DNA of 64,000 nt from an uncultured Schlesneria sp. (GTDB lineage: Bacteria > Planctomycetota > Planctomycetia > Planctomycetales > Planctomycetaceae), in the NCBI GenBank assembly GCA_903834925.1, contig CAILLA010000304.1:1-64000 (forward strand), in the 5' to 3' direction. The first letter of the stretch is position 1. The number at the start of each line of letters is the position of its first letter. Of the stretch, positions 33,033 through 42,716 are shown piece by piece. Both the position numbers and the translations under genes were made by a program. Under the pieces are notes generated by a model, which saw only the letters and a list, made by a program, of their open reading frames with translations, searched no databases and was not told where the DNA came from.

Positions 33033-35690
33033 ATGTCGCAAATAAAAGTGTCTACGGCGCCAACACAAAAAGTGACTACAGTACCCACGCAAGTATCAAA
33101 AACGTTGATTGATTCGGCGACGATGGAGATTGAATCCGTCCTGACGAAATTGTCGACGCGACGCGAAGGATTGACCAGCGAGGATGCTCGCTCCCGAAGT
33201 GCAAAGTATGGGCTGAATGAGTTGGCAAAAGATCAGCAAACGAGTCTTGTCATACTGCTCTGGCGCGCGGTTCTTAACCCGCTGGTGATCCTTCTGGCGG
33301 TGTTGGCGATCATCTCGTTCGCCACCGGTGACCCGCGGGCTGCCATCATGATTTCGCTGATGCTCGCGACGAGTGTCGGTCTGAAGCTGATCCAGGAAGC
33401 CAGGGCGGGACGTGCGGCGGCAAAGTTAAAAGCCATGATCTCGGTCACCGCCACCGTGACCCGTGACGGCAAATCTCAGGAAATCGCCGTCTCTCAACTG
33501 GTTCCCGGTGACATCATCCAGCTGGCGGCAGGGGATATGATCCCTGCCGATGTGCGCATTGTGACGGCAAAGGATCTGTTCGTCACGCAAAGCTCACTCA
33601 CGGGTGAGAGCCTGCCTGTCGAGAAGTTCGAGGTGGTGAAGGATGTAGCGACAACCGCGTCGATCGACCTGCCGAACATCGCCTTCCTCGGTACAAGCGT
33701 CGAAAGCGGATCGGCGACGGCAGTTGTCGTGACTACCGGTAAAGACACTTATCTGGGCGGCATGGCCCGTTCGCTGTCAGAGGTGCCTCAAGAAACAGCT
33801 TTTGACAAGGGGATTGCTCAATTCACCTGGTTGATGCTTCGATTTATTCTGATCATGGTCCCTCTGGTCTTCCTGATTAACGTCTTAACTAAGGGCAACT
33901 GGGTTGAAGCCTTTTTCTTCGCAGTTGCGGTGGCCGTGGGTCTGACGCCCGATATGTTGCCGATGATCGTGACGGTGTGTCTCTCAAAAGGGGCGCTGGA
34001 AATGAGCCGCAAGAAGGTGATCGTCAAAAGGATTAATGCGATTCAGAACCTGGGTGCGATGGATGTGCTCTGCACCGACAAGACCGGCACGTTAACGATG
34101 GATCGCGTGATCCTGGAAAGACACTGTGATGTTGAGTTGAAAGAGGACGATGGCGTGCTCGCGCTAGCCTATATGAACAGTCATTTCCAGACAGGCTTGA
34201 AGAACGTCCTGGATCGCGCGGTGCTCGCCCATACTGACGTCCACACTCATGCGAAGATCCCCGAATATGCAAAAGTGGACGAGATTCCTTTTGACTTCCA
34301 GCGTCGCATCATGTCTGTCGTCGTCCGTACGCCTGAAGGCAAAGACCGGATTATCAGCAAGGGAGCACCAGAAGAGATCTTCCCACGCTGTGCGAACTTC
34401 GCGCTCGCTGGCAAACTCAACCCGATGGATCACCCACATATCGAACAGCTGAAGAAAGAATACGAGACACTTTCCTCCGATGGCTTCCGCGTCCTGGCAA
34501 TTGCCAGTAAAGACGTTGAGCCGCGAGGTGCCGTCGTGGGGGACTCGACGCCGTATTCCAAGGAGGACGAGCGCGACCTGATTCTGAACGGCTATGTTGC
34601 CTTCCTGGACCCACCAAAGGAAACGGCTGCTGCGGCGATCAAAGCTCTGCAAAGCCACGGCGTGTCGGTCAAAGTTGTTACCGGTGATAACGATCTGGTG
34701 GCACGTAAGATCTGCAAAGAGGTCGGTCTCGACACTACGGTCATGTTGCTTGGCAGTGATGTTGAGAAGATGTCTGACACGCAACTTGCCGATGCCTCTG
34801 AACGCGCAACGCTTTTCGCGCGGGTCACTCCTGCTCACAAGCAACGGATCATCAAGGCCCTGCAGTCTCGTAAGCACACAGTGGGGTTCATGGGGGACGG
34901 TATCAATGACGCTCCCGCGCTACACGTGGCGGATGTCGGAATCAGCGTCGATACGGCCGTGGATGTTGCCAAAGAATCGGCCGATATGATTCTGCTGGAA
35001 AAATCGCTGATGGTGCTGGAAGCGGGCGTTGTCGAAGGGCGAAAGGTTTTTGCCAACATTCTCAAGTATGTTCGCATGGGTGCCAGCAGCAACTTCGGCA
35101 ACATGTTCAGCGTTCTCGGAGCAAGTGTTTTCGTCCCCTTTTTACCAATGGCCCCGATCCAGATCCTGGCCAATAACCTGCTGTATGATATCGGCCAGAC
35201 GACCATTCCGACCGATGATGTCGACCCCGAGCAAGTCGAAAAGCCACGCCCCTGGGACATCAAACAACTGACACGTTTCATTGTTTTCATTGGCCCGTGC
35301 TCCTCAATCTTCGACTACACGACATACTTTATGATGCTTTATGTCTTTCAGTGCTGGAACGTTTCCACTCCCGAGGCAGCGGCTCGCAGCGCGAGCCTCT
35401 TTCAGACCGGCTGGTTTGTTGAGAGTTTGCTGACACAGACACTGATCATTCACATTATCCGCACCAACAAAATTCCGTTTCTACAAAGTCGAGCATCCTT
35501 GCCAATGATGGTCATGTCCGTCGTGATCATGGTGACGGGTATCGCCATTCCCTTCACGTCTCTGGGAAGTTCGCTGGGTTTTATGCCCTTGCCGTCTTTG
35601 TATTGGCCGCTATTGGCGATCACGCTCGTGTGTTATGCAGTTCTGACGCAGTTGGTCAAAATGTGGCTGCTGAAGCGACGATGGATCTGA
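33033..35690 (+). CDS. mgtA: MgtA/MgtB-type magnesium-transporting P-type ATPase
   Basis: P3-type ATPase importing Mg2+ across the cytoplasmic membrane. The phosphorylated Asp is D349 in LCTDKTGTLT, preceded by the MgtA-typical NLGAMDV and followed by ALAYMNSHFQTGLKN, a family signature. The actuator loop LTGES (about residues 189-193), hinge GDGINDAPAL and the C-terminal SNFGNMFSVLGAS membrane block with DDVDPE are all present. The 885-residue length is normal. The ATG at 33033 has only a weak GGA upstream. The gene is preceded by one of the attenuator-like leaders, reminiscent of, but unrelated in sequence to, the known regulatory leaders of enteric mgtA. Confidence 0.93.
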   Translation: MSQIKVSTAPTQKVTTVPTQVSKTLIDSATMEIESVLTKLSTRREGLTSEDARSRSAKYGLNELAKDQQTSLVILLWRAVLNPLVILLAVLAIISFATGDPRAAIMISLMLATSVGLKLIQEARAGRAAAKLKAMISVTATVTRDGKSQEIAVSQLVPGDIIQLAAGDMIPADVRIVTAKDLFVTQSSLTGESLPVEKFEVVKDVATTASIDLPNIAFLGTSVESGSATAVVVTTGKDTYLGGMARSLSEVPQETAFDKGIAQFTWLMLRFILIMVPLVFLINVLTKGNWVEAFFFAVAVAVGLTPDMLPMIVTVCLSKGALEMSRKKVIVKRINAIQNLGAMDVLCTDKTGTLTMDRVILERHCDVELKEDDGVLALAYMNSHFQTGLKNVLDRAVLAHTDVHTHAKIPEYAKVDEIPFDFQRRIMSVVVRTPEGKDRIISKGAPEEIFPRCANFALAGKLNPMDHPHIEQLKKEYETLSSDGFRVLAIASKDVEPRGAVVGDSTPYSKEDERDLILNGYVAFLDPPKETAAAAIKALQSHGVSVKVVTGDNDLVARKICKEVGLDTTVMLLGSDVEKMSDTQLADASERATLFARVTPAHKQRIIKALQSRKHTVGFMGDGINDAPALHVADVGISVDTAVDVAKESADMILLEKSLMVLEAGVVEGRKVFANILKYVRMGASSNFGNMFSVLGASVFVPFLPMAPIQILANNLLYDIGQTTIPTDDVDPEQVEKPRPWDIKQLTRFIVFIGPCSSIFDYTTYFMMLYVFQCWNVSTPEAAARSASLFQTGWFVESLLTQTLIIHIIRTNKIPFLQSRASLPMMVMSVVIMVTGIAIPFTSLGSSLGFMPLPSLYWPLLAITLVCYAVLTQLVKMWLLKRRWI

Positions 35691-35937
35691 CAGGGCATAA
35701 ATCATGAAAGCGGCGATCCTTGATTGAGATGGATCATTCTTTCGAGGGGCGTCGAATTGACCACCTGGAAATCAATTGACTCCCTGCCCGTCGCCCGCAA
35801 GATCGTTAAAATGATTAAAGTCTAACAGGGTGGGCATCCGATAAAGTCGATGCAGGAATTTGTGTGCCTTTACGACAGAGAGTGCCCGGTGGCTCCAAGG
35901 TGATCGCCGCTGTCTCGGTGGTCTGCGGAAGGCGAGT

Positions 35938-37128
35938 ATGCGAACCCATGCGACGATAGTCCTCATGATCGCATTGCTCGGTGCTGGTTGCACGCACAAT
36001 TTCCTCAAAGAAAGCACATTGCGCTCATCAGGTACGCTCTCGACACTGCAAAGCCAGCAAGTCTTGAACAACCTTGCCTTACTCGCGTCTGACCCGGCAG
36101 CCAACGTGTGCCATGTCAATTTGATCTCGGGTACAGTTCAGGCGACAGACCAGGGTGCAGCCTCGATTCTAGGCCATCTGTTTTCTACCGGTCTTGCCAG
36201 TGACACCAGCCTGGCTCCATCGATTTCCGGTCAGCGGACGCTGGTCCAGCAATGGGTTGTGAATCCCGTGACCGACGGCGAGCAGTTGGAAACATTGAAA
36301 GTCGCCTATTCAAGGGCTTTGAACCCCTACAGCATGGAGGTTGAAAATGAGATTATCGACGAGATTATCGGCCTGTGCGTTCGCTTCAGTATTTTGCCCC
36401 AAAAAGAAACTATCACCAGGATTCTGAATCGCGAAGAGCGCGGTGAGTCCGACAAACCCAACACGAAGGTCCGGCAACTGATAAATTCGCTGGACGCAGA
36501 AATCGAGCAATTTAAAGAGCGTTTGGTCATCCTGCAGAAATACGAAACGGCCTGGGCTGAGGAAAAAACGAAAGCCAGTCTCGACTTGCAACTGCAGATT
36601 CTCGAGCTGAACGAGAGAATCGGGTACAAGACGAGCCAAAGGGATGAGCTGAGCTATTTATGGTTGGGGATCGGCAACGATACATCGATCCGCAAACCCG
36701 CCGTTCCGTCGCGCGACATTGGTTATGCCAAACAATCGGCAATGCAGTCAGACACGGTCCTTCTGATACTGACGGTCCTGCAAGCGGGCAACCATAACGG
36801 TTATTTGCCGAGCACAGACATGGTTGAAATGTCGCCACGCAATGCCGCGTTGGTCGATCAGGCCGAAGATCAACTCAAAAGGCTCGAAAGCCTGTTGTTC
36901 GACCCCATGTTCCAACAACAATGGATTTGCTGCGGCACTAAAAAAGACGTTCCGCGTGATGCGTGCTACGTGGGGCTCACTGGCCATTGCAACGGAACGT
37001 ACGTCTGGATCGATCGGCAATCTGCAGCGACGTTGCGTGAATTCACTCAAATCATCATGACGCTGGCTGCGCAGAATACCTTGTCGGAGACTCCTTCATT
37101 CGGTCCCGTATTCAGTCCTGCCAGATAG
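35938..37128 (+). CDS. Lipoprotein of unknown function
   Basis: Starts with a lipoprotein signal (MRTHATIVLMIALLGAGC, lipobox LGAGC at residues 14-18), so it is probably anchored in a membrane. Residues about 150-230 contain a long coiled coil (INSLDAEIEQFKERLVILQKYETAW and following residues). The C-terminal region has Cys-containing QWICCGTKKD and GLTGHCNGTYVW segments. No family is recognised. GGAAGG precedes the ATG at 35938; the frame opens earlier at 35860 but that start would destroy the signal peptide. It lies between the Mg ATPase and the universal stress protein. Confidence 0.65.
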   Translation: MRTHATIVLMIALLGAGCTHNFLKESTLRSSGTLSTLQSQQVLNNLALLASDPAANVCHVNLISGTVQATDQGAASILGHLFSTGLASDTSLAPSISGQRTLVQQWVVNPVTDGEQLETLKVAYSRALNPYSMEVENEIIDEIIGLCVRFSILPQKETITRILNREERGESDKPNTKVRQLINSLDAEIEQFKERLVILQKYETAWAEEKTKASLDLQLQILELNERIGYKTSQRDELSYLWLGIGNDTSIRKPAVPSRDIGYAKQSAMQSDTVLLILTVLQAGNHNGYLPSTDMVEMSPRNAALVDQAEDQLKRLESLLFDPMFQQQWICCGTKKDVPRDACYVGLTGHCNGTYVWIDRQSAATLREFTQIIMTLAAQNTLSETPSFGPVFSPAR

Positions 37129-37260
37129 TCGTGATCGGGGCCGGCTTTGGCGACGAACTAACGTCGGTTGCTGTCGTTGAATCCAAAAACAGACTATGAT
37201 CAGACGATTGCTTTTGTCACTGTCCATTTGTGGATTGACTTATGACGTGAGCAACTTTCC

Positions 37261-37365
37261 CGGATGACTATCTAAAGAGCAAGCTGGCTGTTCCAGCAGG
37301 CTCGTTAAAGAGTAAGCCGATGTGCCCGAATGCCCTCCAAGGTGTTCTGACACGTCGGCTTTTTT
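37261..37365 (+). promoter_or_regulatory. Attenuator-like leader RNA element, copy 3
   Basis: CGGATGACT, then AAAGAGCAA, a GCTGG/CCAGC hairpin, then GGCTCGTTAAAGAGTAAGCC, in which GGC/GCC and TTA/TAA can pair as an alternative to the terminator. The terminator stem AAGCCGATGTG/CACGTCGGCTT is followed by six T. It lies 30 nt before the tandem universal stress protein gene and about 130 nt after the previous gene. Confidence 0.75.
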
Positions 37366-37395
37366 CGTGCGCTTCGAGAACTTAGAGGATACCTC

Positions 37396-38415
37396 ATGAC
37401 GCTTTATGACAATTGCAAGACCGGTTACCGAGCGATTCTCGTTGCGACGGATTTTTCAAGGTATTCCAAAGCGGCTCTTCAGCAAGCCGTGTGGATGGCA
37501 CGTCGCGACGGAGCAAAGATCACCTTGGCACACACGTTGCCGAATCTGCGCAGCCTTGTGGAAACGGCTTCGTATCAAGGCAAAGCGGACTTCCTGTATG
37601 GCGAGGGAACGGCATTCCGTCGTGAAGTCCAACAGGAATCCGAAGCCAGGATGCGGCAATTGATTGCCGACGTGAATGCCACGAGCCGCGAAGTCGAAAT
37701 CGTGACAATGATCGGAATACCGTATTTGCAGCTGACGCGTCTGGTCCAGCAAAGCCGATTCGATCTCGTTCTGGCCGGAACGCGTGGAATGGCGAACTGG
37801 GAACAATTCTTTGTGGGTAGCACTTCAAAACGCCTGATCCGAGATTGCCCGGCATCTGTCTGGATCGTCAAGGGAGAAGATGTGAAACCGCCGAATGCAG
37901 TCCTTGCTGCAACGGACTTTTCCGACGCAAGCCGCAAAGCGGTGTTGGAGGGACTACGGATTGCCAACCAGGCTTCCGCAGATTTTCACCTTGTCCACGT
38001 CATCGATTCGATGGATGTGGCCGAAGAGATTTTCAGCAAGATTCCGGATGGAGGATCTCTTCGGCGCGAGATCAACGAAGAAGCCACGCGCCGATTGGAC
38101 ACGTTTGTTAAATCCCTGCATATCAATCGTGAAAGTATCAAACAGCATTTGACCTTTGGAACACCCTGGCAAGAAGTGGGTCGTCTCGCAAAGCATTTGA
38201 AGGTCGACCTGATCGTGATGGGGACGATCGGACGGAGCGGAATCAAGGGAATGCTGCTCGGCAACACAGCAGAAAAGATTTTGGACACCTGTGATTGCAG
38301 CATCCTGACGGTGAAGCCAGAGGATTTCGTATCACCGATCTTGCCGGGATTTGGGCCGCTTTATCCGGATCAGAATGGTGATGTTTCAAATGTGAAATCG
38401 ACGGAAGAGACGTGA
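37396..38415 (+). CDS. Tandem universal stress protein (UspA-like)
   Basis: Two Usp domains in one chain (about residues 10-155 and 165-315). Each begins with an ILVATDFS or VLAATDFS strand. The nucleotide-binding glycine motif is seen as GTRGMANWEQFFVGSTSKRL and, in the second half, GTIGRSGIKGMLLGNTAEKIL. ATP-binding Usp proteins help cells survive starvation, oxidative or membrane stress. GAGGATACCTC before the ATG is a good ribosome binding site. It is the closest gene to leader element 3 and is followed by a terminator-like hairpin and a P-type ATPase gene. Confidence 0.9.
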   Translation: MTLYDNCKTGYRAILVATDFSRYSKAALQQAVWMARRDGAKITLAHTLPNLRSLVETASYQGKADFLYGEGTAFRREVQQESEARMRQLIADVNATSREVEIVTMIGIPYLQLTRLVQQSRFDLVLAGTRGMANWEQFFVGSTSKRLIRDCPASVWIVKGEDVKPPNAVLAATDFSDASRKAVLEGLRIANQASADFHLVHVIDSMDVAEEIFSKIPDGGSLRREINEEATRRLDTFVKSLHINRESIKQHLTFGTPWQEVGRLAKHLKVDLIVMGTIGRSGIKGMLLGNTAEKILDTCDCSILTVKPEDFVSPILPGFGPLYPDQNGDVSNVKSTEET

Positions 38416-38434
38416 TTTGAAGTCACGTTTGCGA

Positions 38435-38475
38435 AAATGCCGTGCCGCTTCGGCATTTGCTACCCCTTTTTGCTT
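38435..38475 (+). terminator. Terminator after the universal stress protein gene
   Basis: An 8-bp stem AAATGCCG/CGGCATTT followed by GCTACCCCTTTTTG. Its presence argues that the next gene starts at 38506 rather than at the earlier ATG at 38437. Confidence 0.6.
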
Positions 38476-38505
38476 TTGGTCGACGGATGTCGAAGGCCCC
38501 GCCAG

Positions 38506-40947
38506 ATGATGACTGCCCAACCTTTTTTTGGACTGACCACGGAACAAGTCGAGATACGTCTCCGCCAGGGTCAGTCGAATCGCAAGTCCCGTCACGATCG
38601 ATTTCAATATGCGCAGATCGTCTTCGAAAACGTCTTCACGTTGTTCAACGCCTGCGTGGTGCCAGCTGCAATCGCACTTCTGATACTGCATGACGTGCGT
38701 GGCGCGATTGCTGTCAGTGGCATGGCAATCGTCAATACGTCGATCGGTCTGTTTCAAGAAATTGTGACGAAACGGCGACTGGAAAAGCTGATCATTCGGG
38801 GAGAGCCGAAAGTCCGTGTCGTGCGCAACGGACAAATTCAGGAAATCCCTTCCCGTGAGGTTGTGCTTGGCGACCATCTCGTCTTGGCGGCAGGCGAAAT
38901 GGTTGTCGCTGACGGATCGCTTCTCGATGCAAAATTTCTTGAGATGGACGAGGCGCTGCTTACGGGCGAATCTGACCCGGTCCGTCGAAACATCGGCGAC
39001 AACGTGCTTTCTGGCGGAATCTGTGTAACGGGCGAGGGAATTTATCAGGTGGATCGTGTCGGCGACGAGACATACACGAGCCGGACGGCCGTGGAAGCCC
39101 GACATTATCGATATGTGGCAAGTTCGATGACGCGAATGATCAATCGGCTGGTCAAGATTCTTTCCTTCACGGCGATCGGTCTTTCGTTATTGAGCGTCGG
39201 GCTCTGCTTCCTGCATGCCCTGACAAAGACCGAATCGGTTCAGATGATTGCTGCAACGATTACTTCGATTGTCCCTCAAGGAATGGTTTTGATGGCAACC
39301 ATCGCCTTTACGCTGAGTGCGGTACGAATGGCCAAACGCGGCGCATTATTTCAGAGATTGAGCGCCGTGGAATCGATGGCGTCTGTGGACGTTCTTTGCC
39401 TGGACAAGACCGGTACGCTCACGACAAATCGACTACGACTGGACCGCGTTCAGGTTCTTGCGAAAGATCTTTCGGAGGCGGAAGTGCGGCGGCGGCTTAG
39501 TCTTTTCGCCTGGGCTTCTGTCGACCAGCGGGATCGTGGATTGCGAGCACTCCGCGAAGCTCTCGGCAAAGAGGAGTCCAAGTTACTTGATCAAATCCAG
39601 TTTCAGTCACGGAATCGTTATAGCGCCGTGCGAGTCTGTGACGGAAGCGACGAACGGACGCTTGTGTTCGGCGCGTTTGAAGCGCTTTCCAGCCGATTCG
39701 AGGTGTCTGATGACGGACGTTGGGAAGCGGAATGGAAAGGACTTCTACCGTCCGGGCTGCGTATTCTGTTATTCGCCGAGTCGCAACTGAGTAGGCCGCT
39801 ATCAGATGTCCTTGAAGGTCACCGACTGCGTCCACTCGCATTTGTTTGCTTCAGTGATGAGATTCGCCCTGGAGTTGAGAACGTGCTGGAGAGTCTGTCG
39901 CGGCAAGGGATCGCCATCAAAGTGATCTCGGGCGATAACCCCGAGACAGTCAGAGCCACAGTCGGCAAAATCTGGCCCCGGATTGGAGCGGAGCCGGTCG
40001 TTTCAGGAAGCGAACTTGACGCCGAGTCAGACCCGACCGAGTTGATTCGGACTCGAAATGTGTTCGGACGTGTCTCGCCAAATCAGAAGGCACTTATTCT
40101 GCGGACGCTTCAAAAGTCAGGCCATCACGTGGCAATGATTGGTGATGGAATCAACGACGTGTTGTCGATCAAGCTCTCTGATTTGGGGATTGCACTCGGG
40201 GAGGGAAGTCAGGCGAGTAAGGCCGTCGCGGGATTGGTACTGGTGGAAAACGATTTTTCGCTTTTGACCGAAGTCTTGGGCGAAAGTCGTCTCGTCGTTG
40301 GTAACATCCGGTGTTCAAGCAAGTTATTCCTCGTCAAGAATGTTTATTCGCTGCTCATGATTGTGTTCCTGTTTCCGGGACTTCTCGGCCTGCATTACCC
40401 GTTTCTTCCGCAGCAGGTCACCCTGCTCAATTTGCTGAGTATCGGTCTTCCCGCATTCGCTGTGGCACTCAATCGCAGGCAGGCCTCCGGCGGCTCGAAA
40501 GCCACGTTTTTCTACGAAGTCGGATGGTTCGCGCTGCGGACCGGGGCTTTGTTTGGAATCGCCGGACTGATCATTCTTTGGCTTTCAGTACACCCGTGGC
40601 AGGAGACATTGGAGACACAGCGAACCCTGCTTCTATCGGCATTAATCATGCTGGGACTCGCCGGAGTAATCCGGGCATCAATTGACGGAGAGTCGGCACC
40701 GCGCATGCCGTTGCGCATCTACTATCTCTTGGCGCTAGTCTGTTTGTCTCTCTATTTAGGGGCGATGTACATGCCCCCATCAGCGAACTTTTTCCAATTA
40801 ACAGCCTTGTCATTCAGGCAGTGGTTGCGGGTCATAGGCGTTGTCGTCGTTGCGAACCTGTTTTGCACCGTCACCGACCGGCTTAGCATGGAACTCTGGC
40901 AAAAAACGTTAGGATTTTCTCAAAATGCAATCCAAGTCAACGGTTGA
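38506..40947 (+). CDS. Cation-transporting P-type ATPase
   Basis: P-type ATPase with the phosphorylation motif LCLDKTGTLT, actuator LTGES, hinge MIGDGINDVLSIK and about ten membrane segments. The hinge has Val-Leu in place of the usual Ala-Pro (GDGINDVLS), and the segment before the phosphorylation site reads SIVPQGMV, as in bacterial HAD-IC ATPases of the Ca2+-type or E1-E2 YfgQ/CtpE-like group. The ion is not clear; CtpE-like Ca2+ uptake is a possibility. The ATG pair at 38506/38509 is chosen because the earlier start lies in a terminator hairpin. It probably belongs to the stress and ion island with Usp and cardiolipin synthase. Confidence 0.85.
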   Translation: MMTAQPFFGLTTEQVEIRLRQGQSNRKSRHDRFQYAQIVFENVFTLFNACVVPAAIALLILHDVRGAIAVSGMAIVNTSIGLFQEIVTKRRLEKLIIRGEPKVRVVRNGQIQEIPSREVVLGDHLVLAAGEMVVADGSLLDAKFLEMDEALLTGESDPVRRNIGDNVLSGGICVTGEGIYQVDRVGDETYTSRTAVEARHYRYVASSMTRMINRLVKILSFTAIGLSLLSVGLCFLHALTKTESVQMIAATITSIVPQGMVLMATIAFTLSAVRMAKRGALFQRLSAVESMASVDVLCLDKTGTLTTNRLRLDRVQVLAKDLSEAEVRRRLSLFAWASVDQRDRGLRALREALGKEESKLLDQIQFQSRNRYSAVRVCDGSDERTLVFGAFEALSSRFEVSDDGRWEAEWKGLLPSGLRILLFAESQLSRPLSDVLEGHRLRPLAFVCFSDEIRPGVENVLESLSRQGIAIKVISGDNPETVRATVGKIWPRIGAEPVVSGSELDAESDPTELIRTRNVFGRVSPNQKALILRTLQKSGHHVAMIGDGINDVLSIKLSDLGIALGEGSQASKAVAGLVLVENDFSLLTEVLGESRLVVGNIRCSSKLFLVKNVYSLLMIVFLFPGLLGLHYPFLPQQVTLLNLLSIGLPAFAVALNRRQASGGSKATFFYEVGWFALRTGALFGIAGLIILWLSVHPWQETLETQRTLLLSALIMLGLAGVIRASIDGESAPRMPLRIYYLLALVCLSLYLGAMYMPPSANFFQLTALSFRQWLRVIGVVVVANLFCTVTDRLSMELWQKTLGFSQNAIQVNG

Positions 40948-40987
40948 AAAGACTTCGTAAACAATTCATCAAACTTACGGGTTTCCC

Positions 40988-42439
40988 TTGCTGCACCATC
41001 TCACTGATCACGGATTGTTTTTCACGGCGACGATTGACCTGGTGGTCGCAATTGTCGCTTCGGCGCATGTGATTTTGACTAAGCGCGATACGCGAGCCAC
41101 CATCGCCTGGGTAGGGCTGATTTGCTTAACCCCATTGATCGGCGCTGCCTTATACTTATTGCTCGGTGTGAATCGTATTCAGCGACTTGCTCGATTGTTG
41201 CGGAGTCGTCACCAGCATCCGGAATGTTCTGAACATCAAGTCGAGTGTCCTCAGAAAATCATTGATGACACGTTCGGCCCGAATGGTGTACATCTTCGTT
41301 CTCTGATCACTCTCGGGAACGAGATTTCGAAAAAGCCGCTGTTGCCGGGGAATCGTATTCGACCGCTTCTGGATGGTGACGAAGCTTTTCCTGCCATGCT
41401 TCAGGCGATCGATGGCGCGACAAAGAGTATTTCGCTCAGTACGTACATCTTTGACAACGACAGCGTTGGCCGACTTTTTCTCGACGCATTAAAGCGGGCT
41501 GTCACTCGGAACATTGAGGTACGTGTCCTGATCGACGATATGGGTTCCCGATACAGTTGGCCGACGATGGCCCATGCCTTGCGTCGAGCCGGGATTAACT
41601 GCGCGACGTTTATGCCACCGACATTACCCTGGAAGTTTCAGTACACGAACCTGAGAACTCATCGGAAGACACTGGTTGTGGATGGGAGCTTGGGTTCCAC
41701 GGGAGGAATTAACATTCGGGAGGGGCATTGTCTGGCCTCTCACCCACGCCATCCTGTTCGTGATCTTCACTTCCAAATTGAGGGACCCGTTGTTTCACAG
41801 ATTCAGGGGGTATTTGCCGACGACTGGTCGTTCTGTACGGGTGAGGTTTTGGAAGGGCCGGCCTGGTTTCCTCAAATTGAAGCGAGAGGAAATGTGCTGG
41901 CGAGAGGTGTGCCGGACGGTCCAGACGAACACCTTGAAAGTTTTCGTCATATTTTACTCGGCGCGATCGCCTGTGCGGAATCTTCGATCATGATCGTCAC
42001 CCCCTATTTTCTGCCGGATGCCTCGTTGATCGTCGCGTTGAATGTTGCCGCTTTACGAGGAATTTCTGTCGATATTATTTTGCCCGGTGAAAACAACATC
42101 CCTCTCGTCAATTGGGCCTCGACCTCGCAGCTGTGGCAGGTCGTCGATCGAGGCTGCCGTGTCTGGATATCTCCCCCTCCGTTTGACCATGCGAAGTTAG
42201 TGGTGGTGGATGACTTGTTGTCGATTATTGGCTCGTCAAACTGGGATCCACGCAGTCTACGGCTGAATTTCGAATTCAATCTGGACTGTTATGACAGCGC
42301 TTTAGCGGCCCAACTAAAAACGATCATCGGGGGCAGGATCAGTCGAGCACGTTGTTTGACGTTGGCAGAGCTTGACGGCCGCACGCTTGGTATCAAGTTG
42401 CGCGACGGGATCGCGTGCCTGGCATCCCCTTACCTTTGA
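40988..42439 (+). CDS. cls: Cardiolipin synthase-like phospholipase D protein
   Basis: Two phospholipase D motifs are present: HRKTLVVDGSLGSTGG and HAKLVVVDDLLSIIGSSNWD, each the HxKxxxxD active-site signature. The N-terminus has two membrane segments (about residues 10-30 and 42-60) with the typical DTRATIAWVGLICLTPLIG. Cls enzymes make cardiolipin by phosphatidyl transfer at the cytoplasmic membrane; cardiolipin often rises under osmotic or stationary-phase stress. The start is a TTG with a weak upstream ACGGG, the only one that keeps the first membrane helix. It lies 40 nt after the P-type ATPase and may be co-transcribed. Confidence 0.9.
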   Translation: MLHHLTDHGLFFTATIDLVVAIVASAHVILTKRDTRATIAWVGLICLTPLIGAALYLLLGVNRIQRLARLLRSRHQHPECSEHQVECPQKIIDDTFGPNGVHLRSLITLGNEISKKPLLPGNRIRPLLDGDEAFPAMLQAIDGATKSISLSTYIFDNDSVGRLFLDALKRAVTRNIEVRVLIDDMGSRYSWPTMAHALRRAGINCATFMPPTLPWKFQYTNLRTHRKTLVVDGSLGSTGGINIREGHCLASHPRHPVRDLHFQIEGPVVSQIQGVFADDWSFCTGEVLEGPAWFPQIEARGNVLARGVPDGPDEHLESFRHILLGAIACAESSIMIVTPYFLPDASLIVALNVAALRGISVDIILPGENNIPLVNWASTSQLWQVVDRGCRVWISPPPFDHAKLVVVDDLLSIIGSSNWDPRSLRLNFEFNLDCYDSALAAQLKTIIGGRISRARCLTLAELDGRTLGIKLRDGIACLASPYL

Positions 42440-42716
42440 AAACCGAATCTTTGAAACGCGATTCTGGCCTCTTTTGGCGAACTTAACCGAGTGCCAACTT
42501 GAAATCGTAAAGATTACGGGTATCGTACAAGAACATTTCGCGACGTGATGGGATCTAAAATGAGATTTTGCGGCCACAGGCGATATCGTCCCCAAACATT
42601 GTGGTCAAAAATTACCAGCATTCCGCAGTCTCGCCGGTGAAAATCTGATCCTTACTGGAAAAAAATGTGGCGGATCGTGAGCGAGAATTCGACTCTTATC
42701 GTTGTGGGAATGGCTC

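Noticed and set aside
37261-37365. Leader elements as known c-di-GMP (GEMM), fluoride or guanidine riboswitches
   Set aside because: The conserved blocks of those classes, as I recall them, do not match; a covariance search is needed to be certain.
37301-37365. Element hairpins as simple terminators of upstream genes
   Set aside because: Possible for copies 2, 3 and 6, but copies 1, 4 and 5 have no upstream gene in the same direction and the shared 5' part is not explained by termination.
38437-38505. Longer N-terminus of the second P-type ATPase
   Set aside because: This segment coincides with the terminator hairpin and T-run of the Usp gene and lacks a ribosome binding site.
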